The notes beneath the pieces are model-generated. The model was not told where the DNA came from. It made no database searches and saw nothing but the letters and a program-made list of their open reading frames with translations. From positions 1,984,001-2,048,000 of the forward strand of contig NZ_CP149787.1 in the NCBI RefSeq assembly GCF_037914945.1: 64,000 nt of DNA, written 5' to 3'. A program made the position numbers and the translations under genes. Numbering within the stretch: position 1 is the first letter of the stretch; each line of letters begins with the position of its first letter. Shown in pieces: positions 9,634-18,857 of this stretch. Source of the stretch: Haloterrigena sp. KLK7. Its GTDB lineage: Archaea; Halobacteriota; Halobacteria; Halobacteriales; Natrialbaceae.

Positions 9634-10965
9634 ATGACCGATTCGAATCGATCACGACTGCGGTTAGGAACGACGGGGAGCGGAGGCAGACTCTCGAATA
9701 GACGGCGATTTCTCAAAGCGACTGCCGGCGTGGGGGCCGGCGTCTCTCTGACCGGCTGTCTCGGCCAGTATCAGGTGCTCGGTGGTACCGACGGCGAGGA
9801 GCCGGTCAAGATCGGACTGCTGGCGCCGAGTCCGAACAGCAACCGAATGGGACGGTCGATGAAACAGGCCGCGGACCTCGCGGTCACGCACCTCAACGAG
9901 GAGGGCGGAATCCTCGGTCGAGAGGTCGAACTGGTCGTCGGGAACACGAAGGAGAGTTCGCTCGAGGCAAGACGGGAGTACCAGCGGCTGATCCTCGAGG
10001 AGAACGTCGACGCGACGACCGGCGTCTTCTCGAGCGAGGCGCTGTTGAGCATCATCGACGACATCGCCGAACAGCAGACGCTGCATCTCACGAGCGGGGC
10101 GGCGACGAGCGAAGTGAGTCGGATGGTCCGCGACGACTACGAGCGGTACAAGTACCACTTCCGGATCGGCCCGAACAACGACATCGACCTCGGGCGGATC
10201 CAGATGGACTTCCTGACCGAGATGTACGAAGAGCTCGGCTGGAATTCGATCGCGCTGCTGGCCGAGGACTACGACTGGACCGAAAAACCGTGGGAGGTCT
10301 ATCAGGACCGGCTCGCAGACACGGACATCGACGTCGTCCTCGAGGAGCGGTATCCGGCGGCGACCAACGACTTCTCGAGCCTCTACGATCGGGTCGAAGC
10401 GGCCGACGCTGACGCGACGTTCATCACGACCGCCCACACCGGCAACGCCGCGCTCCTGGACTGGCAGTTGCCGTCGAAACGGTCGTTCGGGTTCGGCGGC
10501 GTCCACGTCCCCATGCAGCTGCCGGCGTACTACGACATGGTCGGCGGGCTGTGCCGGTACGCCGTCTCGCAGACCAGTTCGACGGCGAAGACCTCGATCA
10601 CCGAAAAGACGCAGGACTTCGTCACCGCTTATCAGGACGAGTTCGGCGGGAAGAACCCCATCTACACGGGCTACCACACGTACGACGGGGTCAGAGCCAT
10701 CGCGCACGCCGCCGAGGAGTCGAACTCGCTCGACTCCGACGACATGGTCGGAGCGCTCGAGAACGCCTCCCACCCCGGTTACGCCGCGACGGTCGAGTTC
10801 TACGGCAGGGACTCCGAGACGCCCCACGACCTCGTCTACAACTACGGCGAGACGGTCTACTTCCAGTGGCAGGAAAACGAGAACGGCGAAGGCGTTCAGG
10901 AAGCCATCTGGCCGCCGGATAAGAAGACCGCGGACTACGTGACGCCGCCGTGGCTCGAGGCGTAA
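9634..10965 (+). CDS. Tat lipoprotein solute-binding protein (branched-chain amino acid/urea type, BasB-like)
   Basis: A 443-residue periplasmic-binding-fold protein of the Peripla_BP_6 type that includes LivJ, UrtA and FmdD-like proteins. A twin-arginine signal (NRRRFLKATAGVGAG) is followed by a lipobox ending at Cys42 (LTGC). The mature part starts VKIGLLAPSPNSNRMGRSMKQAADLAV, with EEGGILGREVELVVGNTKES and NVDATTGVFSSEALLSI, all classic for the family. No ABC permease or ATPase lies nearby; the only partner is the divergent chemotaxis transducer. In Halobacterium salinarum the binding protein BasB works with the transducer BasT for chemotaxis to branched-chain amino acids, so this is probably a chemosensory rather than a transport protein. 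The ligand is not known, and UrtA-like amide or urea binders are an alternative. Confidence 0.9.
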   Translation: MTDSNRSRLRLGTTGSGGRLSNRRRFLKATAGVGAGVSLTGCLGQYQVLGGTDGEEPVKIGLLAPSPNSNRMGRSMKQAADLAVTHLNEEGGILGREVELVVGNTKESSLEARREYQRLILEENVDATTGVFSSEALLSIIDDIAEQQTLHLTSGAATSEVSRMVRDDYERYKYHFRIGPNNDIDLGRIQMDFLTEMYEELGWNSIALLAEDYDWTEKPWEVYQDRLADTDIDVVLEERYPAATNDFSSLYDRVEAADADATFITTAHTGNAALLDWQLPSKRSFGFGGVHVPMQLPAYYDMVGGLCRYAVSQTSSTAKTSITEKTQDFVTAYQDEFGGKNPIYTGYHTYDGVRAIAHAAEESNSLDSDDMVGALENASHPGYAATVEFYGRDSETPHDLVYNYGETVYFQWQENENGEGVQEAIWPPDKKTADYVTPPWLEA

Positions 10966-11070
10966 CTCGCGGACCTCGCACCGCGTACTGATCGAGAACC
11001 GATTGCGGCCGGCTCCGTTCGGAGTTCGATTCGGTCCGTTCGTTTCGAGTTCGTCGCCGAGGGCGCGCCG

Positions 11071-12342
11071 TCAGTCGTCGGCCTGCGTGTCGACCGCTCG
11101 ATCGAGATCGACGAACCGGTCGAGACCGGCGAGCAGGGCCGCCGAGAGGAGGAATCCGACGAGGGCGAAGCCAGCGGTCAGCGCGAAGAAGGCCGCGAGC
11201 GAGAGTTCGCCGAGGACGAAGCCGCCGATGGCGATGCTCGCCGCGCCGAGTCCGAACTCGCCGAGGTAGGTGTAGCCGTAGGAGAGCCCGCGACTGTCCG
11301 CGGGCGTGTAGACCGCGACGGCGTTCTGGTAGAACGGCTGGATCGCGAACAGGAAGAAGCCGAAGACGCCACAGAGCGTCGCGATGGCGACCAGCCCCAT
11401 GCCGGTGACGGGAACGAACGCGACGGCCAGGACTGCGAGGACGGCGAAGATGGTGACCATCCCGCGGGCCGGCGCGACGCGGTCGGTCAGTTTCCCGCCG
11501 GCGTACTGGCCCGCCATCCCGACGATCAGCAGCCCCACGTAGATGTAATCGGCCGGCTCGATCCCCTCGAGGCTCGCGGGGACGACCAGCCCCGTTATCG
11601 CCTCGAGGCCGTGGAGGATCTCGGGCAGGTAGGTCAACATCCCGCGGTAGTACAGCCCCTCGAACATCACGATGGCGAAGACGACGGCGAAGGCGCTCGC
11701 GAACAGCGTTCGGGTGTCCGCGAGCAGGTCCGAGGCCGACAACGCCTCGTCCGGGCCGGCGTCGACGTCGTCGTCGACGGCTGCGGTCGGATCGAACGAT
11801 GCGCTGAGGCCGTACAGTACCGCGAGAACGCCGGGGGCGGCGAGGATCGCCGCGACGAGTTGCCACTCGAAGACGATGAGCAGCGTCGCAGTGACGAACG
11901 GTCCCAGGGCGATACCGGCGTTGCCGGCGATCCCGTGCCACGCGAAGACGGTGCCGCGCTCCTCGACGCCGGTGCTGATGAGCGCCAGCCCGGCGGGGTG
12001 GTAGATGCTGGCGGCGACGCCCCACAGGACGAGACCGACGGCGATGGCGTAGATCGACGTCGCGAGCGAGAGGACGAGAAACGCCCCGCTCATTCCCGCG
12101 AGACAGTACAGGATGAGTCGCTTCGTCTCGAACCGATCCGAGAGGATACCGCTCGGGAGCGCGCCGATCCCGAAGAGCGCGTAGCCGAGCGCGACGACCT
12201 GTCCGAACAGGGCGACGCCGGCGTCGAACGAATCGAGCCAGACCACCAGAAAGATCGGGATCGACGTCTCGAACCAGTGCACGAGCGCGTGGCCGGCCAT
12301 GGTGAAGCCGGCGATCGACCGATCATTGTTGTCAAGTGCCAT
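11071..12342 (-). CDS. MFS transporter (fosmidomycin-resistance-like branch)
   Basis: A 423-residue protein with about 12 hydrophobic helices and a central acidic loop (DDDVDAGPDEALS) between the two six-helix halves. The start GHALVHWFETSIPIFLVVWL and the loop GILSDRFETKRLI correspond to the MFS motif A region. The Fsr-like families share the early His and Pro residues. It is likely an efflux or solute carrier in the cytoplasmic membrane; the substrate cannot be read from the sequence. It converges with the binding-protein gene and lies downstream of the deacetylase on the same strand. Confidence 0.88.
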   Translation of the reverse strand: MALDNNDRSIAGFTMAGHALVHWFETSIPIFLVVWLDSFDAGVALFGQVVALGYALFGIGALPSGILSDRFETKRLILYCLAGMSGAFLVLSLATSIYAIAVGLVLWGVAASIYHPAGLALISTGVEERGTVFAWHGIAGNAGIALGPFVTATLLIVFEWQLVAAILAAPGVLAVLYGLSASFDPTAAVDDDVDAGPDEALSASDLLADTRTLFASAFAVVFAIVMFEGLYYRGMLTYLPEILHGLEAITGLVVPASLEGIEPADYIYVGLLIVGMAGQYAGGKLTDRVAPARGMVTIFAVLAVLAVAFVPVTGMGLVAIATLCGVFGFFLFAIQPFYQNAVAVYTPADSRGLSYGYTYLGEFGLGAASIAIGGFVLGELSLAAFFALTAGFALVGFLLSAALLAGLDRFVDLDRAVDTQADD

Positions 12343-12437
12343 CGGATCGTCTCGTTGTTGGAAACGGATCCCTCCGGGTACTTAGCGACTTGGATCCCGA
12401 CAAGGCCCGGACGCCCCTCGAGGCCGAGCGATCGTCC

Positions 12438-13694
12438 CTAGAACAGGAACCGCTCCTCGAGGTCCCGCGGGAGGATCACCTCGAGGTCGCCCCGCGACTC
12501 GTACTCGCGGACCGTCTCGACGACCGTTTCGAACGTCTCGCGGCTCTCGTCCTCGAGGCGGTGATAGAGGAACGTCGTGATTCCGCGTCGCTCGGCGGTC
12601 AGTTCGACGGCCCGGCGGGCCTCGTCGACGTCGGGCTCGCCGATCCGCGGGAGCAGTCCGGGAGTCGTGGCGTAGCCGTGGGCCGGCCGGCCGCCGCCGA
12701 AGCCCAGCGAGTGGTGCTCGTCGACGAGGTCCACCGTCGTCGCGTCGTACCGTCCGAACGGGTAGGCGAAGTACTCGGCGCCCGTCTCGAACCCGCGGTC
12801 GACGAGCCACCGTTTCCCGTCGCGGATCGCCGCTTCCTGTCCGGCGGCGTCGCGGTCCGGGAGGGAGGCGTGGTCGGCGGTGTGGTTGCCGACGTGCCAA
12901 CCGACGTCGCGGAGCTCCCGAAGCTGGTCGAGCGTGAGTCGGCCGCCGGCGCCGACGGTGTCGGTGTTGACGAACGTCGTCGCGGGGTAGCCGTACTCCT
13001 CGAGGATCGGGAGCGCCTCCGTGTAGTCGGTGACGTTCCCGTCGTCGAACTGGAACAGCACCTTCCCGGTTTCCGGCCGCGGCGTGAAGTGGAGATCGTC
13101 GAACCAGACCGTCAGCCGCTCTCCGTCGGTCGCCCGGACCTGCAGGCGGACCTCGCGAACGGCCGACGCGTCGAACCCCGAGTCGATCGAAGCGACGCCG
13201 AAGTCGTGGCGTAACAGGCCCAGATCGGGGGCGATCCCGCGGCGATACACGATCGAATCGCCGTCGGCGTCGACCAGCCGGAGCCGCGGAACGACGAGGG
13301 CGTCCGCGGCGACGCCGACGGCGGGGGCGACGTCGGTGAGGTCTCGCGGCGTCGAGAACGTCTTCGTGAGGCCGGCGCTGCTCCGACCGGCGGGCACCTC
13401 GAGGCGAGCGCTCTGGCTCCCGAGGAGGGATCGATTCCGATCCGCAGCGAGTCGACCGCCGACGACCGACCACGACTCGAGGTCTTCGAAGTCGTCGGCG
13501 GTTCCGGCCGCGTCCGGGCGGTCGGTCCCGTCGGCCGGGGGTCGCTCCGTCTCGGCCGTCGGATCGGCGGTTCCGTTCTCGGTTTCGTTTCCGTTTCCGG
13601 TCCCGTTCTCCTCGCTCGAATCGTCGGGAAGCGAACTGAGACAGCCCGCCAGGCAGACCGATGCCCCCGCCGCGATGTACGCTCGTCGGTTCAT
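12438..13694 (-). CDS. Secreted polysaccharide deacetylase (NodB) lipoprotein
   Basis: A 418-residue exported protein. A short signal with lipobox LAGC puts the lipidated cysteine at residue 18. A Glu/Asn/Thr-rich linker (about 25-70) and a beta-rich domain of about 130 residues follow, the latter ending VWFDDLHFTPRPETG and possibly carbohydrate-binding. A NodB homology domain starts at FQFDDGNVTDY (about 215), where the catalytic and metal Asp pair is present, and continues with the metal-binding motif GNHTADHASL (about 275) and EYFAYPFGRYD. Such enzymes remove acetyl groups from surface polysaccharides or glycans. A TATA-like ACAATATCAC about 27 nt upstream of the ATG supports this start as leaderless. 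Confidence 0.9.
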   Translation of the reverse strand: MNRRAYIAAGASVCLAGCLSSLPDDSSEENGTGNGNETENGTADPTAETERPPADGTDRPDAAGTADDFEDLESWSVVGGRLAADRNRSLLGSQSARLEVPAGRSSAGLTKTFSTPRDLTDVAPAVGVAADALVVPRLRLVDADGDSIVYRRGIAPDLGLLRHDFGVASIDSGFDASAVREVRLQVRATDGERLTVWFDDLHFTPRPETGKVLFQFDDGNVTDYTEALPILEEYGYPATTFVNTDTVGAGGRLTLDQLRELRDVGWHVGNHTADHASLPDRDAAGQEAAIRDGKRWLVDRGFETGAEYFAYPFGRYDATTVDLVDEHHSLGFGGGRPAHGYATTPGLLPRIGEPDVDEARRAVELTAERRGITTFLYHRLEDESRETFETVVETVREYESRGDLEVILPRDLEERFLF

Positions 13695-13841
13695 CGCCGA
13701 CGACTTTGTCGAGAAGTGATATTGTTATCTGTCCGTTACTACTCGAGCTCCGCGGTAGGTATCTGTTATATCCCTAACGGGAGTCGAAGGGAAGGGATAC
13801 CGTCCGGCGAAGATCGCGGCGCGCGACCGAACGGCGTTCGA

Positions 13842-14432
13842 TCAGTCGTCGTCGGAATCGCCGACGCCGACCGCCTTCGAGACGTCGACGTCGTCGGGCT
13901 CGTCCTGACCGCCCACGACGAGGTCACCGTCTTCGCTCTCGACGTAGACGTCGTCGGCGAACCCGCCCTCCGCGTGGGGGTGTTCGGGTTCATCGAGTTT
14001 CTCGGGCGTCGACGGCGCCTCGGGTAGCCCCGCCGGGGGTTCGAACTGGCCGAGCGGATCGTCGATCGTGACGTCCCACCGCTCGAAGAAGTCGCCGTAG
14101 CGCTCGTAGTGGGCCTCGAGTTCGTCGACCGGAATCTCCATCATCTCGGTCCAGCCGTGGTTGTAGAAGTCGAAGTTGGCCTGGATGTGGGTGATCTCGC
14201 GGGCCTCGGCCTCGGAGAACCCTTCCTGGAGCGCTCGCAGGTAGGAGTCCATCGTCGCGTCGAAGAGGCCGTCGAGGCGGTCCTTCCGTTTCTCGGCGTG
14301 GGCCGGATCCGCTTTGCCGAGGAAGATCTTGGTGTGCAGGCGGACGAGTCCCGACTTGGCGACCGAGCGGATTCCCGGGGTCTCGAGGGCCTTCCGATAG
14401 GCGAAGTGTTTCGCGTTCTGGCGGAGTTTCAT
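13842..14432 (-). CDS. Haloarchaeal conserved protein (DUF6149-like)
   Basis: A 196-residue soluble protein starting MKLRQNAKHFAYRKALETPG, a highly conserved-looking helical start that I associate with DUF6149, though this cannot be confirmed here. The middle is helical with many His and aromatic residues (THIQANFDFYNHGWTEMMEIP), and the last 60 residues are an acidic tail ending GDSDDD. A further upstream codon at 14474 is in frame, but the extra residues (with two Cys and a Phe pair) look unlike the family. Function is unknown. Confidence 0.78.
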   Translation of the reverse strand: MKLRQNAKHFAYRKALETPGIRSVAKSGLVRLHTKIFLGKADPAHAEKRKDRLDGLFDATMDSYLRALQEGFSEAEAREITHIQANFDFYNHGWTEMMEIPVDELEAHYERYGDFFERWDVTIDDPLGQFEPPAGLPEAPSTPEKLDEPEHPHAEGGFADDVYVESEDGDLVVGGQDEPDDVDVSKAVGVGDSDDD

Positions 14433-14700
14433 GGCGTCGTCTACGGCGCAGCGCCTAAAGAACGGTTCGGACAACTATGCAGGTCTCGGTCGCGAGACCG
14501 ACGCTTCGCTCGAGCGGCCGATTGTCAGAGATAACAGCAAACCTTGCGAAACCGACTATCGGAAGCTAAATACGGCTATGTAATTACCGGGATGAAGGTA
14601 TATCCCCGATTTCGGTATACAACTGTTGAAGTGAAACTCCCACGTGGTAAAATAGACGAGATAGCAACCCACTTTAACCCGCATTACGAACGGTCCGAAT

Positions 14701-15939
14701 ATGACCCATTACGTGATCATCGGTGACGGGATCTCGGGCAGTTCGGCTGCCGAGACCCTCCGGGAGGAGGATCCGGAGGCGACGATTACCGTCATCACCG
14801 ATGAGGGGGAGCCACTGTATAACCGAATTCTCATCAAGGAACACGCGAAGGGCAAACTCCCCGAGGCCCCCATCTCGATTCACGACGAGGAGTGGTACGA
14901 CGAGCGCGATATCGACCTCTCGCTGAACACCCACGTCACGAGCGTCGACACGGACGAACGGATCGTCCACACCCACGACAGCGGCGAGATCGAGTACGAC
15001 AAGCTCCTGGTCGCGACCGGCGGGACGCCGACGCAGCTCCCGGTTGAGAACAGCGACGCCGACGGCGTCCACCACTTCTGGACGTTCCAGGACGCCCGCG
15101 GGATCCGCGAGCACGCCGAGGCGTCCGACCGGGGCGTCATCGTCGGCGCCGGCCTGTTGGGCATCGACTTCGCGGCCGTCTGCGGCGCGCAGGGCATCGA
15201 GGCCGACTACCTGATGCGCGGCGACCGCTGGTGGCGCTACGCCCTCTCGAACGAGGGCGCCGAGATCATGCACGAGGGCATGCGCGAGGTCGGCGTCGAA
15301 CCGGTCTTCGACAGCGGCGTCGACCGCTTCGAGGTCGACGACGACGGCCACGTCACCGCCGCGGTCGATCCCAACGGCGACCGGTACGACTGCGACTTCG
15401 CCGGCGTCGCCATCGGTCTGACCTTCAACACGGAGTTCCTCCGCGGGGCCGGCCTCGAGCAGGACAACGGCATCGTCGTCGACGAGTACATGCAGACCAA
15501 CGTCGACGACGTCTACGCGGCCGGCGACATCACGCGCTTCTACGACGTCCTGCTGGGCGATCAGGCCCAGAACGGCTCGTGGGGCTCGGCCAAGGAACAG
15601 GGTCGGGTCGCCGCGGTCAACATGGCCGCCGACGACGAGGACGAGGAGTTCGAGTGGGTCTCCTCGTACTCGATCACGCACTTCGACTTCCCGTTCCTCT
15701 CCTTTGGCCACCCGACGCTGGGCGACGAACACGCCGAGCGCAAGTACAGCGACACCGAGTGGCGCCGCATCGCCTTCAAGGACGGCAAGATCGTCGGCGG
15801 CGTCCTCATCGGCGACCTCTCGCCCCAGAGCAAGCTCAAGCAGCTGATGCGCGAACAGCGCGAGGTCGCCGATCAGGCCGAGGTCCTCCTCGAGCAACGG
15901 GTCGATCTCGACGAACTCGCGCCGGCACAGGAACAGTAG
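14701..15939 (+). CDS. FAD/NAD(P)-dependent pyridine nucleotide-disulfide-type oxidoreductase
   Basis: A 412-residue flavoprotein. An FAD Rossmann motif, YVIIGDGISGSSAAETL, lies at the N-terminus; PLYNRILIKEHAKGK resembles the NirB/rubredoxin-reductase group. A second nucleotide-binding loop, GVIVGAGLLGIDFAAV, is near residue 145, and the late FAD motif TNVDDVYAAGDITRF is near 275. There is no CxxxxC redox disulfide, so it is closer to NADH oxidase, ferredoxin reductase or the NirB N-terminal domain than to thioredoxin reductase. No iron-sulfur or sirohaem module follows. The redox partner is unknown. Confidence 0.88.
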   Translation: MTHYVIIGDGISGSSAAETLREEDPEATITVITDEGEPLYNRILIKEHAKGKLPEAPISIHDEEWYDERDIDLSLNTHVTSVDTDERIVHTHDSGEIEYDKLLVATGGTPTQLPVENSDADGVHHFWTFQDARGIREHAEASDRGVIVGAGLLGIDFAAVCGAQGIEADYLMRGDRWWRYALSNEGAEIMHEGMREVGVEPVFDSGVDRFEVDDDGHVTAAVDPNGDRYDCDFAGVAIGLTFNTEFLRGAGLEQDNGIVVDEYMQTNVDDVYAAGDITRFYDVLLGDQAQNGSWGSAKEQGRVAAVNMAADDEDEEFEWVSSYSITHFDFPFLSFGHPTLGDEHAERKYSDTEWRRIAFKDGKIVGGVLIGDLSPQSKLKQLMREQREVADQAEVLLEQRVDLDELAPAQEQ

Positions 15940-16173
15940 CGGCCGTCGGCGTGGCCGGCCGCGGTCCGGTCGCCGCTCGCGGCTCTCATCGTCCGTTCGC
16001 GGACTGGTTTTACTCCCCCACGATCGGGTATCAACGCCCGTCATACCGAGGGTCACGTTCGCCGTTCGGTACCGTGAGTCGGCCGTTTCGAATCGACTTT
16101 CGAATCGACGCGAGACACCGATTTGCGTCGATCTCGGCGGAACCGTTAAGTAGTATAGAGTCATTTGGTAACA

Positions 16174-16401
16174 ATGAACATGGGTTCCACTGAACTCCTC
16201 CAACGACGGGTACACCTCGAGCGCGCCGACTCCGTGTCCTCGGGTACGACCGTCCGCCACGTCGATCAGCTCGGTACGGACACGCTGGAGGCGTTCTACG
16301 AGTGTCTCGAGGAGAATCACCCGGTTCCGGAGTCGGAAGTAGATCTCGAGGCCGGCGAGGTTATCGTCTTCACGGAGTACTATCGCGTCGTCCGCGTCTA
16401 G
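16174..16401 (+). CDS. Small acidic protein of unknown function
   Basis: A 75-residue protein with segments RRVHLERADSVSSGTTVRHV and EAFYECLEENHPVPESEVDLEAGEVIVFTEYYRVVRV. It resembles compact haloarchaeal beta/alpha micro-proteins, but I do not recognise the family. The ATG at 16174 is favoured because TTAAGTAGTATA ends about 17-27 nt upstream, which would make the mRNA leaderless. The ATG at 16180 is an alternative. The 234 nt before it (15940-16173) hold only this promoter. Confidence 0.7.
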   Translation: MNMGSTELLQRRVHLERADSVSSGTTVRHVDQLGTDTLEAFYECLEENHPVPESEVDLEAGEVIVFTEYYRVVRV

Positions 16402-16482
16402 GTTCCTCGGCGTCGCCGCTCTCGCTCTCGGCCCGTCGGAAGTATCGAAGTCGTTTTCCCGCGTGCGCGCCTCCGGTGACCT

Positions 16483-16893
16483 ATGAACGGCGATAGCGAC
16501 ATGACCCTGGCGTTCGAACTCGAGGCGCTGAAAGAGCTCGCCTCGCCCGAGAGCGTCTTCGAAGACGCCAGAGGCTGGACCGAGTACATCGGCGTCGTCT
16601 CCGAGAAGCCCACGTACGTCGTGACGAACTTCACCCGGAAGAACCGCATCCGACAGGACTTCTTCTCCGGCCCCCGCGGCAAGGCCGAGAGCCTCGAGGG
16701 CGTCAAAGACCAGTTCGACACCGACCGGTACGTCTTCATCGGCTCGAACGAGGAGGACGAACAGCTGGCCGACGAGGTCGACTGGGAGTACTTAGACGTC
16801 GAAGACGCCGCCGAGGCGGCCGACTGGATCGTCGCCGCGGACACCGGGACCGGCGACGACGACGCCGAACCGGTCCGCGACGACTGGCCCTGA
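16483..16893 (+). CDS. Haloarchaeal conserved protein (DUF7124-like)
   Basis: A 136-residue protein. After a short leader the conserved-looking part starts at MTLAFELEALKELASPESVF (Met7, 16501, which is an equally likely true start). It continues with PTYVVTNFTRKNRIRQDFFSGPRG, a basic, aromatic segment standing out from an otherwise acidic protein, and ends in a Asp-rich tail. I associate it with DUF7124 from memory only. No catalytic motif is apparent. Confidence 0.78.
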   Translation: MNGDSDMTLAFELEALKELASPESVFEDARGWTEYIGVVSEKPTYVVTNFTRKNRIRQDFFSGPRGKAESLEGVKDQFDTDRYVFIGSNEEDEQLADEVDWEYLDVEDAAEAADWIVAADTGTGDDDAEPVRDDWP

Positions 16894-17011
16894 GACCGTT
16901 CCGGTCGCGGCATCCGTTTCCTCTCACTGTTGTACTCCGCGGATCGGATCGATCGAACGACCGCCCGCGTAATGGCCCGCGACTTATGTGTGGGCTCCCC
17001 GATGAACCGCT

Positions 17012-17896
17012 ATGGAAACGCGTGATCTGGGTCCGACCGGCCACGAAAGCACCGTTGCGACCTTCGGCGCGATCGCACTCAACTGGCTCGAGCAGACGGG
17101 CGCGAACCAGATGGTCGAACTCGTCCTCGACCGCGGGGTCAACCACTTCGACGTCGCGCCGACCTACGGCGACGCGGAGCTCAAGCTCGGTCCCAAACTC
17201 CGCCAGCACCGCGAGGAGATCTACCTCGGCTGCAAGACCCAGGAGCGGGACTACGACGGCGCGCGCCGCAAACTCGAGCGCTCGCTCGACCGCCTCGGCG
17301 TCGATCACATCGACCTCTATCAGGTACACGGCCTCGAGTACGAGGACGAACTCGAGGAGATCACGGGCGACGACGGCGCGCTCGCGGCGTTTCGGGACGC
17401 CAAGGCGGAGGGGCTGATCGGCGACATCGGCCTCACGAGCCACGGAAACCCGCAGCTCATCCTCGACGCGATGGATCGGATCGACGACCTCGCGACGGTG
17501 ATGTTCCCCATGAACCCGGTCGTCGCCGCGAAGGGCGACGACGACCACGATTACGAGGCCGTCCTCGAGCGCGCGGACGAGGACGGGATCGGTACGCTCG
17601 GGATCAAGGCCTTCGCGAAGGGATCGTGGCCCTCGACGGACGAGTTACCCGAAGCGGATCGGCCGTACTCCAACTGGTACGAGCCGGTAGACACGCCCGA
17701 CGGGATCCGCGAGCGGTTCGACTTCGCCGCCTCGCAGGGGCTGTCGACCGTCATCACGCCCGGCGATCCGAAGCTCGTCGCGATGGTACTCGATGCGGCC
17801 AGACGCTACGACGGGATGGCCGAGAGCGAACAGCGCTCGCTCATCGAGGAAGCGCGACACGACGACAGTCCGGTCCCCGAACAGCTCCACCACTGA
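17012..17896 (+). CDS. Aldo/keto reductase
   Basis: A 294-residue (alpha/beta)8 oxidoreductase using NADPH. The catalytic tetrad is visible: Asp in NHFDVAPTYGDAE, Tyr six residues later, Lys in LGCKTQE and His in LYQVHGLEYED. The protein is slightly short and the C-terminal cofactor loop reads STVITPGDP, where plant and animal AKRs have a longer R-rich loop. The carbonyl substrate is unknown. It is followed 41 nt later by a methyltransferase gene on the same strand and may share its transcript. Confidence 0.92.
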   Translation: METRDLGPTGHESTVATFGAIALNWLEQTGANQMVELVLDRGVNHFDVAPTYGDAELKLGPKLRQHREEIYLGCKTQERDYDGARRKLERSLDRLGVDHIDLYQVHGLEYEDELEEITGDDGALAAFRDAKAEGLIGDIGLTSHGNPQLILDAMDRIDDLATVMFPMNPVVAAKGDDDHDYEAVLERADEDGIGTLGIKAFAKGSWPSTDELPEADRPYSNWYEPVDTPDGIRERFDFAASQGLSTVITPGDPKLVAMVLDAARRYDGMAESEQRSLIEEARHDDSPVPEQLHH

Positions 17897-17937
17897 ACTG
17901 CCAGCACAGCGAGACGAGACGCGAGGACACGAGACCC

Positions 17938-18723
17938 ATGGACGTTCCACGCACCGTGACGGCCGCCCTCGAGGACCGCCCCGTCGACGGGGCGGTCTGT
18001 CTGGAGGCCGGGGCCGGCGCCGGCAACGCGACGGCCGGCCTGCTCGCGAACGGGGCGACCGAGGTCTACGCCGTGACCGACGACCGAACGCACGCGGAAA
18101 CCGCGCTCGAGCGCGTCCCGGTGGAGCGCGACGCCGCCGATTCGGATCGAGGCGAGACGCGGACCGGGGTCGGGACCGGATCGACGAGCGAGCAGCGACT
18201 CGCCGTCCTCGAAGCCGACCTTCGGGCGATCCCCCTTCCCGACGACGCCGTCGAGGTCATCACCGCACACGGGCTGTTCAACGTGGTTCCGCCCGCGGAT
18301 CTCGACGCCATCGTCGCCGAGCTGACCCGCGTCGCGGCGCCGGGCTGTCACCTCGTCGTCGACGACTACGAGCCGTTGCCCGACGACGCCGCGGTTCGGG
18401 ACCTCTTCGCCCTCGAGAACGCGGCCGCGGAACTCGTCGACGGCGAGCCGATGCTGTCGTTCTATTCGTCGGAAACGCTTCGACGCCTGTTCGTCGGCTA
18501 CGGATGGGAACGCGATCGACGGCGGACGCTGTTGGATCCAGTCCCGTGGACCGCGAGCCACCTCGAGGCCCACGCCGCCGCGGTCCGCTCGCGCGTCGAC
18601 GCGCTCCCCGCGGACTCGGAGGTGGGCCCGGCGTTGCTCGAGCGGGCCGACGCCCTCGTGGACACGATCGGCGCGGAGTCGGTCGGCGAGATGTACAGCA
18701 TCGCGCTGCGCCGACCGGAGTGA
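17938..18723 (+). CDS. SAM-dependent methyltransferase (class I)
   Basis: A 261-residue protein. Motif I is VCLEAGAGAGNATAGLL, with an acidic end of strand 2 near VYAVTDD. A motif IV-like LPDDAVEVITAHGLFNVVPP is followed by LTRVAAPGCHLVVDDYEPL, as in UbiE/COQ5-type methyltransferases. The start at 17938 is the first ATG placing the Rossmann fold at normal distance; the long open frame upstream overlaps the reductase gene out of frame and is not coding. The substrate is unknown. Confidence 0.85.
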   Translation: MDVPRTVTAALEDRPVDGAVCLEAGAGAGNATAGLLANGATEVYAVTDDRTHAETALERVPVERDAADSDRGETRTGVGTGSTSEQRLAVLEADLRAIPLPDDAVEVITAHGLFNVVPPADLDAIVAELTRVAAPGCHLVVDDYEPLPDDAAVRDLFALENAAAELVDGEPMLSFYSSETLRRLFVGYGWERDRRRTLLDPVPWTASHLEAHAAAVRSRVDALPADSEVGPALLERADALVDTIGAESVGEMYSIALRRPE

Positions 18724-18857
18724 CGGAGTCGACGACGCACCCAGGACGACGACTGTAGCCGGCGACCACGCGCCTCGACTGACGACTAAAGCCAGCAGCC
18801 ACACGCCTCGAGTCTCGAGTCGTCGCCCTTTTGGCTCGGCCCGCCCAATGACGGGCA

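Noticed and set aside
14544-14726. 60-codon open frame before the FAD/NAD oxidoreductase
   Set aside because: It overlaps the start of the oxidoreductase gene in another frame, spans AT-rich promoter DNA and has no family-like sequence.
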